A stretch of 6,367 bases of DNA, from NCBI GenBank assembly GCA_039029935.1, contig JBCCFC010000823.1, forward strand, positions 1 through 6,367, read 5' to 3'. Under the pieces are notes generated by a model. It saw nothing but the letters and a program-made list of their open reading frames with translations. It was not told where the DNA came from and made no database searches. This document shows positions 1-6,298 of the stretch, in pieces (positions within the stretch are counted from its first letter, which is position 1; each line of letters begins with the position of its first letter). Position numbers and translations under genes: made by a program. Origin of the DNA: G039029935 sp039029935 (GTDB taxonomy: Bacteria > Chloroflexota > Anaerolineae > Caldilineales > Caldilineaceae).

Positions 1-327
1 CAAAAATTGTTGTAAGAACGAATACAAATATAATTCAGCCAATTCTTTGATCCAAATTTGCTGGATATCATCATTAAGCTCAAAGTAAAATGGCATAACA
101 TTATCGAACTCCCAAAAGAGTCGGTTGTAGAACCGCTCCATAATAGCGGTCTTCCCATATCGTCGATGAGAAACGAGGGCTTGGCTGCGGCCATACTCGT
201 CCGCTACCATCTGCGCCCATTCCATCAACGATGCCATCTCATATTCTCTGTCGGTAAAGATGCCTTTCCCCACACGCTCAATAATTGGGTCAGGGCGTTT
301 TTGTTGTTGAAAATTTTGTGAATTCAT
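1..327 (-). CDS. AAA/STAND-like ATP-binding protein, N-terminal part (cut by window edge)
   Basis: The reverse strand is open from an ATG at 327 down to position 1, giving 109 codons with no stop, so the gene continues past the left edge. A modified Walker A is visible at residues 53-60 (SHRRYGKT), followed by AIMERFYNRLF. This is the RRxGKT type of P-loop found in archaeal-type and STAND-related ATPases rather than the classical GxxxxGKT. It is preceded by an FxDREYE motif (about residues 24-30) and followed by a hydrophobic-aromatic stretch, PFYFEL, that would be the next core strand. The protein should be a cytoplasmic nucleotide-binding protein. Walker B, sensor and any effector domain lie outside the window, so its role is unknown. 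I recall similar ATPases as common multicopy families in Chloroflexota and Cyanobacteria. The start is supported by GGAG five bases upstream. It is transcribed divergently from the glycosyltransferase operon. Confidence 0.8.
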   Translation of the reverse strand, partial: MNSQNFQQQKRPDPIIERVGKGIFTDREYEMASLMEWAQMVADEYGRSQALVSHRRYGKTAIMERFYNRLFWEFDNVMPFYFELNDDIQQIWIKELAELYLYSFLQQFL

Positions 328-332
328 CTTGT

Positions 333-336
333 CTCC
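333..336 (-). promoter_or_regulatory. Shine-Dalgarno of the minus-strand ATPase gene
   Basis: On the reverse strand the bases read GGAG, then five bases, then ATG at 327. The spacing is suitable and fixes this ATG as the start. Confidence 0.6.
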
Positions 337-371
337 GGTTGTATTGCCAATCATCATCAACTATGCCTAGT

Positions 372-380
372 ATTATAGCA
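372..380 (-). promoter_or_regulatory. Extended -10 promoter of the minus-strand ATPase gene
   Basis: On the reverse strand positions 380-372 read TGCTATAAT, a perfect TATAAT with the TGn extension. No good -35 is seen: the best match is TTGTTT at 402-397, with a 19-base spacer. Extended -10 promoters tolerate a poor -35. Transcription would begin near 365, leaving a leader of about 38 bases that contains the GGAG at 333-336. This is a motif match only. Confidence 0.5.
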
Positions 381-419
381 CAAATGGGCAATTAGAAACA
401 ATGAAGAGAGGGGAGGCTA

Positions 420-461
420 TACGACTCGTAAATTCGTTATTAGCAGCAGATATGGTATGAT
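420..461 (+). promoter_or_regulatory. Candidate promoter of the glycosyltransferase operon, with a small palindrome at its upstream edge
   Basis: TGGTATGAT at 453-461 resembles an extended -10. It lies 17 bases after TTCGTT (433-438), a poor -35. An 11-bp palindrome, TACGA-C-TCGTA, sits at 420-430 just upstream of the -35 and could be an operator half or chance. Transcription would start near 468, about 42 bases before the ATG at 510. The rest of the 182-bp divergent gap (328-509) shows no further structure or small gene that I can support. Confidence 0.25.
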
Positions 462-509
462 TGAAACGTTATCCAAACACGTAACTACCAAGCACACTGG
501 TTATCATTT

Positions 510-2804
510 ATGCACAGCTTGAATCGCATTCAACAATATATCACAAAGCATCAATTCTTTCTCCTGCTTTTTTTGCTCTTTGTCAGCTTTCGCCTCCTCG
601 CCATCCTTCTCTTTCGACCCGGTGGGTTTATCGCTGATTTCTCCGACTATGACTTTTACTATGCATGGGGTGAACTCCTGCCCAAAGGCTACCGCGTCTA
701 CGACAATCTCTGGACCGCGTACCCGCCTCTCTTCCCCGCCATTATGCTACCCATTTTTGAACTTTCAGCCAGTATCCCGCCTTGGGTGGAACCACGTCTA
801 TTCTTTCATGTCATCTTTGGGTTGACCCTGCTGCTCTTTGAGATGGGCAACCTGATACTGATTTATCGGCTGTCACAACGGCTCTATAGTAACACAGGCA
901 TCCTGCCTGTTGCAGACATAGAGACAAATCCGAATAGAGCGACAGGCAAGATGCCTGTGTTACTGCCTCCGTTGATTTACGCGCTACTCTTTGTCCCCGT
1001 CTACACCATGATTGGCTGGTTTGAGGCCATGCCGCTCTTTTTTATGCTGTTAGGACTAGAGTTGCTGTTGATACGCACAACCAACATGGGCTGGATACTG
1101 AGTGCTATTGCTGCCGCATTAGGCTTTCTCACCAAACTTACGCCAGCCATGCTTGTCCCTGTCGCCATCCGCTGGTTGGGCAGCAGACTGAGTTGGCAGG
1201 CCGCGCGCTATGACTGGTTCAATCGTCATTCATCGGGCAACCTCCTACGTCCCACACTCTATGTATTGCTCTTTTTTGGCACAGTCATCGGCGTCGGATA
1301 CCCCATTGCCAGCGAGAACCCCAGCCTCGCCCTCAGCAGTTTTCGCATTCAAGGCAGCCGACCACCTTGGCAGAGCATCTGGGCCTTACTTGAGGGCTAT
1401 TACGGCTTTGGGCTGGTCCCGATCGATATGCGCAATGTGGCTGGATTGGGGAGCAGCCTATGGGAGAGCAGTTTGCCTTGGACGTGGATTACACTAGGAT
1501 TCGGTCTGCTCTATCTATGGCTCTATACGCGTCACTATGACTGGACGCAGCCACGTACCCCAGTTGCCTTGACAGCCGTCAGCGTCATCCTCCTCTTTTT
1601 ATACAGCAAGGGATGGAGTCCGCAATTCCTGCTCTGGATTTTGGCCTTTATCGTGCTGCTGCTCCCAACGGTGCGCGGCGTCCTCATCGCCATCACCCTC
1701 AGCCTCATCAACTTTGTCGAGGCCAACGTCTTTCTCATTCTACTCCCCAACGAACAATGGATTATGACAGGGACGGTGATACTGCGTACAGCTTTACTGA
1801 TTACACTGATGATTACATTCCTGGCACAAATTTGGCCGCAAAAATTGCCGCTACAGATGGCTACACGAACTCAGTTGCGCCGAGTCGATGTCGGGCTATC
1901 ATGGCTGTTGATTCTGACGACGTTGGTCTGTGGAGTCCTCGCTGTCCCACCTGCAAGCCAAGCCTATCAGGACCGTCGCTTTGCCGAACATCCCTGTCAC
2001 CCCGCAATTAACTATCTCCGTCAACAGGCAACATGGCCGAACAACACCCTCCTCACTCCTCAGCGTGATGTATGGCACGGACTTTATCCTTGGCTACACG
2101 AAATTTATGATTTTCACGTACTGGATGACTATTCGCTGGATGCAGAGATGCGTGAGCGCCCATTGACCGACGTTGTGGCCGAGCAACTCGATGCACAGCT
2201 TGGTGCAGATGAGGTGTGGTGGCTGACACAGGATACGCTCGTTGGTTCGTTTGATTGGCGTTTGGTGGAGGCGGCACAGCCCTATTTTGCGGAGGCTGAG
2301 ACGCATGATTTACACATGTTTGAAGCCCAAGTGATGGGTGGCTGTACGCTCCAACGGATGATATCATTGACCGATATAGAGACATTGGCCGTGGTTGATG
2401 TCTCTGATGCAGAGGGCGAGAACAGCCCATCCATTTACTTGCAACATGTTCACTATGGCGAACCCCGTATCGGTGAGGATTTCCATTTGGTCTTATACTG
2501 GGAGGCGACTGCGCCAATCCAAGAGAGCTATACGGTCTTTACACAAATTCTTAATGAGCAAGGGCAATTGGTGGCACAGCAGGATAATCTACCCGTTGAG
2601 GGGCTGGCTCCGACAAATACATGGGCAGTCAACAAGCTCATCCGTGACCCCTATCGACTTTCGTTGCCCGCAGAGCTAACACCGGGTTCGTATCAAATCT
2701 TGGTTGGCATGTATAATAAGGACGGGAGACGGCCAGTGACATATGGTACGGATGACCATAGTCAAGTGTATGAGTATTATGTCGTTCCTATTATTCTTCA
2801 ATAA
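510..2804 (+). CDS. GT87/DUF2029-like polytopic membrane glycosyltransferase with C-terminal beta-rich domain
   Basis: This 764-residue protein probably transfers a sugar from a polyprenyl-phosphate donor at the outer face of the cytoplasmic membrane. Membrane segments begin at residues 16-36 and recur to about residue 480. The first outer loop has acidic residues D43 and D46 in an ADFSDYDFYYAWG context, then YPPLFP at 71-76. SKGWSPQFLLW lies at 366-376. An acidic first loop, YPP, and a K-x-x-SPQ-x-x-x-W motif are typical of the GT87 (DUF2029, PimE-like) GT-C family; D43 or D46 is the likely catalytic base. Residues about 485-615 form a soluble outer region, and residues about 645-764 form a beta-rich module that is repeated at the end of the second glycosyltransferase in this window. 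The loop at residues 127-152 is encoded by a palindromic repeat. The start is the only good one after an in-frame TGA at 462-464, but it lacks a clear Shine-Dalgarno. Donor and acceptor are unknown. Confidence 0.8.
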   Translation: MHSLNRIQQYITKHQFFLLLFLLFVSFRLLAILLFRPGGFIADFSDYDFYYAWGELLPKGYRVYDNLWTAYPPLFPAIMLPIFELSASIPPWVEPRLFFHVIFGLTLLLFEMGNLILIYRLSQRLYSNTGILPVADIETNPNRATGKMPVLLPPLIYALLFVPVYTMIGWFEAMPLFFMLLGLELLLIRTTNMGWILSAIAAALGFLTKLTPAMLVPVAIRWLGSRLSWQAARYDWFNRHSSGNLLRPTLYVLLFFGTVIGVGYPIASENPSLALSSFRIQGSRPPWQSIWALLEGYYGFGLVPIDMRNVAGLGSSLWESSLPWTWITLGFGLLYLWLYTRHYDWTQPRTPVALTAVSVILLFLYSKGWSPQFLLWILAFIVLLLPTVRGVLIAITLSLINFVEANVFLILLPNEQWIMTGTVILRTALLITLMITFLAQIWPQKLPLQMATRTQLRRVDVGLSWLLILTTLVCGVLAVPPASQAYQDRRFAEHPCHPAINYLRQQATWPNNTLLTPQRDVWHGLYPWLHEIYDFHVLDDYSLDAEMRERPLTDVVAEQLDAQLGADEVWWLTQDTLVGSFDWRLVEAAQPYFAEAETHDLHMFEAQVMGGCTLQRMISLTDIETLAVVDVSDAEGENSPSIYLQHVHYGEPRIGEDFHLVLYWEATAPIQESYTVFTQILNEQGQLVAQQDNLPVEGLAPTNTWAVNKLIRDPYRLSLPAELTPGSYQILVGMYNKDGRRPVTYGTDDHSQVYEYYVVPIILQ
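888..964 (+). repeat. 77-bp palindromic REP/MITE-like element inside the coding sequence
   Basis: Two 23-base arms (888-910 and 942-964) are inverted copies with a single mismatch (C903 against A949), separated by a 31-base centre. Each arm is itself a hairpin: ACAGGCA-TCC-TGCCTGT at 894-910 and ACAGGCA-AGA-TGCCTGT at 942-958, each with a perfect 7-bp stem and 3-base loop. The element is read through in frame as residues 127-152 of the glycosyltransferase, giving the peptides NTGILPV and ATGKMPV. It falls in the loop between the second and third obvious membrane segments, where extra residues are tolerable. I recall ACAGGCAAGATGCCTGT-type palindromes and TGILPV/TGKMPV peptides as dispersed repeats in several bacterial phyla; this was not checked here. 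No clear target duplication is visible, and the exact element ends are uncertain. Confidence 0.85.
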
Positions 2805-2811
2805 AGAGGAG
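2803..2811 (+). promoter_or_regulatory. Strong Shine-Dalgarno of the Rpn gene, overlapping the upstream stop codon
   Basis: AAAGAGGAG spans 2803-2811 and overlaps the TAA stop (2802-2804) of the glycosyltransferase gene. GGAG ends four bases before ATG 2816 and seven bases before the adjacent ATG 2819. The second start therefore has the better spacing. The arrangement favours translational coupling. It is the best ribosome binding site among the plus-strand genes here. Confidence 0.65.
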
Positions 2812-2815
2812 ATGA

Positions 2816-3658
2816 ATGATGGCAGATGTAATTCCATTAAAATATGGACCCATTTTCAAACGGGTATTTAGCAAACCTAGCATCTTTCGTGAGTTTGTAG
2901 AAGCGGTAACGGGCGTTCAGGTGAATGTCAGCCAAATTCACACTGAATATGAATATCCAGAGCGGGTTGGCAATGTCAATCTTGTCTATGATATTTTTGC
3001 CGAGGACACCGAACAGCGCGTCATTATTGAAATTCAACACATCAAAGAAGAAGATTTCTTCTCACGCTTTTTCTATTATCACGTGCCCGGCATTATCCAA
3101 CAGGTCACAAGCTTTGAAGAATACGAGCCTCCGAAGACGGTGTACACGATTGTTGTGTTGACCAGTGTGTCACGCGATGGGTCGATTAATTTTAGTTGGA
3201 GTGAGCTGCCACTGGATGTATTCGATGAATGGGGAGACAAACATCGAATTGCTCCCCATCGTCTGATTTTTGTCAATCCTCGTTTGGTGAACGACGATAC
3301 CCCAGCAGCAGTGAAGCCTTGGCTGGAAGTAATTAAAGATTCATTGGATAGCAAAATTGACGAAAGTGCCTATCCATCACCGAGCTTGCAGGAATTGATT
3401 GCCGAGATTCAGCGGAACACCATGTCAGCGGAAGAGTCGACAGCGATTAAAGATGAGTCTGCGTGGGCAAAAGCAACTGTGCGTTTTCGTGAAGAAGGGC
3501 GGCGGGATCAGCAGATTGCAACGGCCAAAGTGATGTTATCGAAAGACATTGATCATGTCGTCATTGAAGAGGCGACGGGGTTGTCGCCCGATGAGATTTC
3601 CCATGTGATTAAAATGATGCAGGAAGAGGAAAACACTAACTTGGACCAATCACAATAG
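2816..3658 (+). CDS. Rpn-family recombination-promoting nuclease / PD-(D/E)XK transposase-like protein
   Basis: This 280-residue cytoplasmic protein (279 if it starts at 2819) belongs by motif to the Rpn/PDDEXK transposase group (PF12784/PF04754-like). It begins with the family-typical lead DVIPLKYGPIFKRVF. The nuclease core has D59 in VYDIFAED and E72-x-Q74 in IIEIQH, matching the D...ExQ variant of the PD-(D/E)XK site. RFFYYH follows at 84-89, as expected for the helix after the core. The C-terminal segment (about 236-270), with ATGLSPDEISHV, resembles the helical tail usual in this family. All core residues are intact, so it is probably functional. E. coli Rpn proteins are Ca/Mg-dependent DNA endonucleases that promote RecA-independent recombination; equivalence here is inferred. 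It sits 11 bp after one glycosyltransferase gene and 59 bp before another, without inverted repeats of an insertion sequence around it. Confidence 0.85.
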   Translation: MMADVIPLKYGPIFKRVFSKPSIFREFVEAVTGVQVNVSQIHTEYEYPERVGNVNLVYDIFAEDTEQRVIIEIQHIKEEDFFSRFFYYHVPGIIQQVTSFEEYEPPKTVYTIVVLTSVSRDGSINFSWSELPLDVFDEWGDKHRIAPHRLIFVNPRLVNDDTPAAVKPWLEVIKDSLDSKIDESAYPSPSLQELIAEIQRNTMSAEESTAIKDESAWAKATVRFREEGRRDQQIATAKVMLSKDIDHVVIEEATGLSPDEISHVIKMMQEEENTNLDQSQ

Positions 3659-3662
3659 TATC

Positions 3663-3679
3663 ACAGATTGGCAATCTGT
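3663..3679 (+). repeat. 17-nt palindrome (hairpin) after the Rpn gene
   Basis: ACAGATT-GGC-AATCTGT is a perfect 7-bp stem with a 3-base loop, starting five bases after the Rpn stop codon. Only TTTA follows, so there is no convincing T-tract for an intrinsic terminator. Its layout (ACAG, three bases, 3-base loop, three bases, CTGT) is the same as each half of the palindromic element at 888-964, suggesting a single-hairpin relative. It may also attenuate transcription or protect mRNA between the Rpn and second glycosyltransferase genes. Confidence 0.5.
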
Positions 3680-3717
3680 TTACCTGCTTTATACGTTCCT
3701 ATGCAAACAAAAAGTCT

Positions 3718-6189
3718 ATGACAACACCAAACACAAACCGTATCCTAACAACCATCCTATTCCTTACCCTCTTTGCCGCCTACCTTGTCACCTACACGGG
3801 CGTCATCCAGAGCAGCGATGGGCTTGCCATGTTTGCTGTCACCGAGAGCATCGTGCGGCGCGGAGAGATTGACACCAATCAGCTATTGTGGATGGGACTC
3901 CAGCAGGGTAGCTTTGGTCCGGATGGTGAGCTATACAGCCGCAAGGGGTTTGGCATGACATTGTTGGCCTTGCCGTTGGTGTGGCTGGCACAGAGTCTAC
4001 CCAACTGGCTGGCAGCGTTCAACATGGATGCCCGCTGGCTGGGCGACTTTGGCTTGGTACAGGTGGCACTATTGCTCAATCCGATCCTAACGGCATGGAC
4101 AGGGGTACTGATATTCTTAACTGGACGGCGATGGGGATGGAGCGAACCTGTGTCCGTTGGCACAGCATTGATCTTTGGGCTGGCGACGATGGCATGGCCC
4201 TACACCCAGACATTTTTTAGCGACCCTGTATGCATGTGGGGGTTGATGGCCGCATTTTATAACTTGGCTTGCTATCAACAGGAACAAGGTAAACGCTTTT
4301 TATTTTGGGCAGGCATGGCATGGGGCTTGGCCTATGTTGCACGGGTGATCAACCTAATTACGTTGCCAATTTATGGGATTGCTCTCCTGACTTTATTAAT
4401 ACAAAACACTGAGGATGCACACAAAAATCTTCTGCAAAAATTACGTCAAAATTGGCGTGAATTGACCAGCTTTGTTGTTCCTGTTGTCGCCGCTGGCCTC
4501 AGTTCATTGTGGTGGAACTGGGTTCGCTATGGGCATGTCTTTGACAGCGGTTATGTGGAGTCTGAGAGTTTTAGTGCTATCTGGGTAGACGGACTATACG
4601 GTCTGTTATTTGGTCCAGCACGTGGTATCTTCTGGTACAGCCCCATCTTGATTCTGGGCATTTTTGGCATCGGCTGGTTCTGGCGGCATCAACGGTGGTC
4701 ACTCATCACCATGCTGGCAATTGCGCTTGTCTACATCGGCGTATATGGCAAGTGGTATATGTGGCATGGTGGGTTTAGCTGGGGGCCACGATTTATGCTC
4801 CCGCTGATGCCCTTTCTTGCACTGTTGATGGGACCAACATTGTTGAGTCTATCAAGTCGCTGGACAGGGAAGATTGTTTTTATTGCACTTATTATGCTGT
4901 CAATAGTCATTCAGTGGCTTGGGTTAAGTGTTCCCTTTGGGCTGGTCCAAAACTGGTTGCAACACAATGTTCAGCCCCTCTTTGCACCAGAAACCTTTAC
5001 ACAAATTCGCTATTCCCCCTTGGTGCTACAGTGGCAATTTCTCCTCTCACCGTCTGGCAGCAATCCAGCCATGCTTGGCGAACATAGCCAACTTTGGTGG
5101 CTCCAACCCAACACCCAGTGGTCCTACCTATTGCTCCCGTTGAGTGGGTTGCTAATTGGATTGATGTATCTGACTTTGGTCATGAACGATACCTATCGTA
5201 GCCAAGCCATCAAACGACTCGTAATTTTCGCCAGTACGCTGGTTGTGTTGCTCACCTGTGTTACCATTGTCCAAGAATCATCTGTCCAAGAATCATCTGT
5301 CCAAGAATCATCTGCTGGCAAGTCAGCATTGATTGCGCAGGTGACAGATAATCTATCTATGCGTGAGCGTGATGGTGATGCCATTTTGCTCTTGCAACCG
5401 CTACAAACCCAGCCCTTTGCCAACACCTATGATGGTCGCTTGCCAACCTATGGCCTGTTTCCACAGGGTGAACTGGACGACACTAATCAAACATGGCAAA
5501 CATATATCGTCAACAACTATCACCGTATTTGGGTCATTCCCGATTACACGCCTGCCGATCAATCTGGTTGGGAACAACCACTGCGGGCAGACGACTTCTT
5601 GCTTTGGGAACAGCGGTTTTCTACACCTGTGGAAGAACAAAATCCTGACGAACAAAACTCAGAAGAACAGACCAGCGATATGCGGCTGGCTCTCTACGCC
5701 CCGTCAAATCAACATCCATTGGTTGAATCAGGGATTGGTGCGATCTTCGGTGCGCCGCTCAACGAAATCGAGGCAACCCAGCCCATGACTGAGCCGATTA
5801 CAGCAAACAATGGCTGGATTCGCTTGATGGGCTATGGATTGACACCACAGACTGCTCCTGGCAATCTATTACTGTTATCGTTACAGTGGCAGAGCCTCGC
5901 CACAATTGATGCCAATTACCATGTCTTTGTACATTTGTTGGATAGCAACAACGAAAAGGTGGCACAGCGCGATGGGCAACCTGTGCAGTGGATGCGCCCT
6001 ACCAGCACATGGGCATTGGATGAGAAAATTGTTGATAACTATGGCTTCTTGCTCCCGCGTGATTTATTGGCGGGAGAGTACACCATCGCGATTGGATTTT
6101 ATGACCCTGTGACGGGTGAGCGTTTGCCAACGGGGGCAGGGACACCAGATTTTGCGCTCAGGTTGGGGCCGATTGTGGTTGTGGAGTAG
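3718..6189 (+). CDS. PMT/ArnT-like polytopic membrane glycosyltransferase with C-terminal beta-rich domain
   Basis: This 823-residue protein is a likely GT-C, phospholipid-carrier-dependent glycosyltransferase acting at the outer membrane face. Segment one is about residues 9-29. It is followed by SSDGLAMF with D34, the position of the catalytic acidic residue in GT-C enzymes, and by a loop with LYSRKGFGMTLLALPL (72-87) typical of bacterial PMT-like proteins. FGPARGIFWYSP (298-309) and WHGGFSWGPRFMLPLMP (349-365) are further recognisable blocks of this Chloroflexota-type family. The membrane part ends near 515. The outer tail holds two low-complexity repeats (518-532 and 639-653). It ends in a beta-rich module (about 697-823) homologous to the end of the upstream glycosyltransferase. 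The start is chosen because the hydrophobic segment follows directly; there is no Shine-Dalgarno. The donor is probably polyprenyl-linked; the acceptor is unknown. Confidence 0.8.
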   Translation: MTTPNTNRILTTILFLTLFAAYLVTYTGVIQSSDGLAMFAVTESIVRRGEIDTNQLLWMGLQQGSFGPDGELYSRKGFGMTLLALPLVWLAQSLPNWLAAFNMDARWLGDFGLVQVALLLNPILTAWTGVLIFLTGRRWGWSEPVSVGTALIFGLATMAWPYTQTFFSDPVCMWGLMAAFYNLACYQQEQGKRFLFWAGMAWGLAYVARVINLITLPIYGIALLTLLIQNTEDAHKNLLQKLRQNWRELTSFVVPVVAAGLSSLWWNWVRYGHVFDSGYVESESFSAIWVDGLYGLLFGPARGIFWYSPILILGIFGIGWFWRHQRWSLITMLAIALVYIGVYGKWYMWHGGFSWGPRFMLPLMPFLALLMGPTLLSLSSRWTGKIVFIALIMLSIVIQWLGLSVPFGLVQNWLQHNVQPLFAPETFTQIRYSPLVLQWQFLLSPSGSNPAMLGEHSQLWWLQPNTQWSYLLLPLSGLLIGLMYLTLVMNDTYRSQAIKRLVIFASTLVVLLTCVTIVQESSVQESSVQESSAGKSALIAQVTDNLSMRERDGDAILLLQPLQTQPFANTYDGRLPTYGLFPQGELDDTNQTWQTYIVNNYHRIWVIPDYTPADQSGWEQPLRADDFLLWEQRFSTPVEEQNPDEQNSEEQTSDMRLALYAPSNQHPLVESGIGAIFGAPLNEIEATQPMTEPITANNGWIRLMGYGLTPQTAPGNLLLLSLQWQSLATIDANYHVFVHLLDSNNEKVAQRDGQPVQWMRPTSTWALDEKIVDNYGFLLPRDLLAGEYTIAIGFYDPVTGERLPTGAGTPDFALRLGPIVVVE
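5269..5313 (+). repeat. Three exact 15-bp tandem repeats encoding VQESS x3
   Basis: GTCCAAGAATCATCT occurs three times without a mismatch, in frame, as residues 518-532. It lies immediately after the last predicted membrane segment, at the start of the outer domain. Perfect identity suggests recent replication slippage. Copy-number change would alter linker length by five residues without a frameshift. Confidence 0.9.
5632..5676 (+). repeat. Degenerate 15-nt period repeat encoding EEQNP-DEQNS-EEQTS
   Basis: Residues 639-653 are three imperfect copies of a five-residue acidic unit, [E/D]EQ[N/T][P/S]. The protein repeat is clearer than the DNA repeat, implying an older expansion than the one at 5269-5313. 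It is probably a flexible linker before the C-terminal module. Confidence 0.6.
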
Positions 6190-6209
6190 TTGGTCAACAT
6201 TTTAGCCGG

Positions 6210-6271
6210 TCAGCGAGTCAGTATGCTGGCTGAAATGCTGACTCGCTGAAATGCTGACTCGCTGAAATGCT
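6210..6271 (+). repeat. 16-bp tandem repeat with an inverted copy, able to form alternative hairpins upstream of rsmD
   Basis: GCTGAAATGCTGACTC repeats at 6229-6244 and 6245-6260, with a partial third copy at 6261-6271. Upstream, TCAGCGAGTCAG (6210-6221) is the exact reverse complement of both 6238-6249 and 6254-6265, so it can pair with either. Each 12-bp stem extends inward by a G-T pair and two A-T pairs, leaving a 10-base loop in the nearer form. No T-run follows, so a standard rho-independent terminator is not supported. It fills most of the 109-bp gap between the second glycosyltransferase gene and rsmD. Confidence 0.8.
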
Positions 6272-6276
6272 ATAAC
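6268..6276 (+). promoter_or_regulatory. Candidate extended -10 promoter of rsmD
   Basis: TGCTATAAC is a one-base variant of the TGCTATAAT found on the minus strand at 380-372. No -35 is recognisable. Transcription would start near 6283, giving a leader of about 16 bases to the ATG at 6299. The TGCT comes from the end of the last partial 16-bp repeat, so the repeat array abuts or forms part of the promoter. Confidence 0.35.
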
Positions 6277-6298
6277 AAATCGAAAGTGAATTACAGAT

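Noticed and set aside
58..321. Plus-strand open frame of 87 codons
   Set aside because: It is the antisense shadow of the minus-strand ATPase gene, which has a recognisable P-loop, ribosome binding site and promoter.
420..430. 11-bp palindrome as a specific operator
   Set aside because: Five-base arms are short enough to arise by chance and no regulator gene is nearby; it is mentioned only within the weak promoter call.
888..964. Long hairpin as an intragenic terminator or riboswitch
   Set aside because: It lies within an uninterrupted reading frame and has no T-tract; a repeat element explains the two-level palindrome better.
1613..2011. Plus-strand open frame of 132 codons in another phase of the first glycosyltransferase gene
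   Set aside because: It overlaps coding sequence for membrane segments and shows no family signature or ribosome binding site.
2053..2517. Minus-strand open frame of 154 codons inside the first glycosyltransferase gene
   Set aside because: Its composition is rich in H, P, R and S without any recognisable motif, and it lies wholly antisense to a well-supported domain.
2816..3658. Rpn gene as an insertion sequence with terminal inverted repeats
   Set aside because: No matching inverted repeats or target duplications are visible around it. The hairpin at 3663-3679 has no partner before the gene.
6229..6271. Direct repeats as a possible CRISPR remnant
   Set aside because: The 16-bp units are adjacent with no spacers, too short for CRISPR repeats, and no cas genes are present.
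6210..6271. Rho-independent terminator
   Set aside because: The stems are long enough but no run of T follows either downstream arm.
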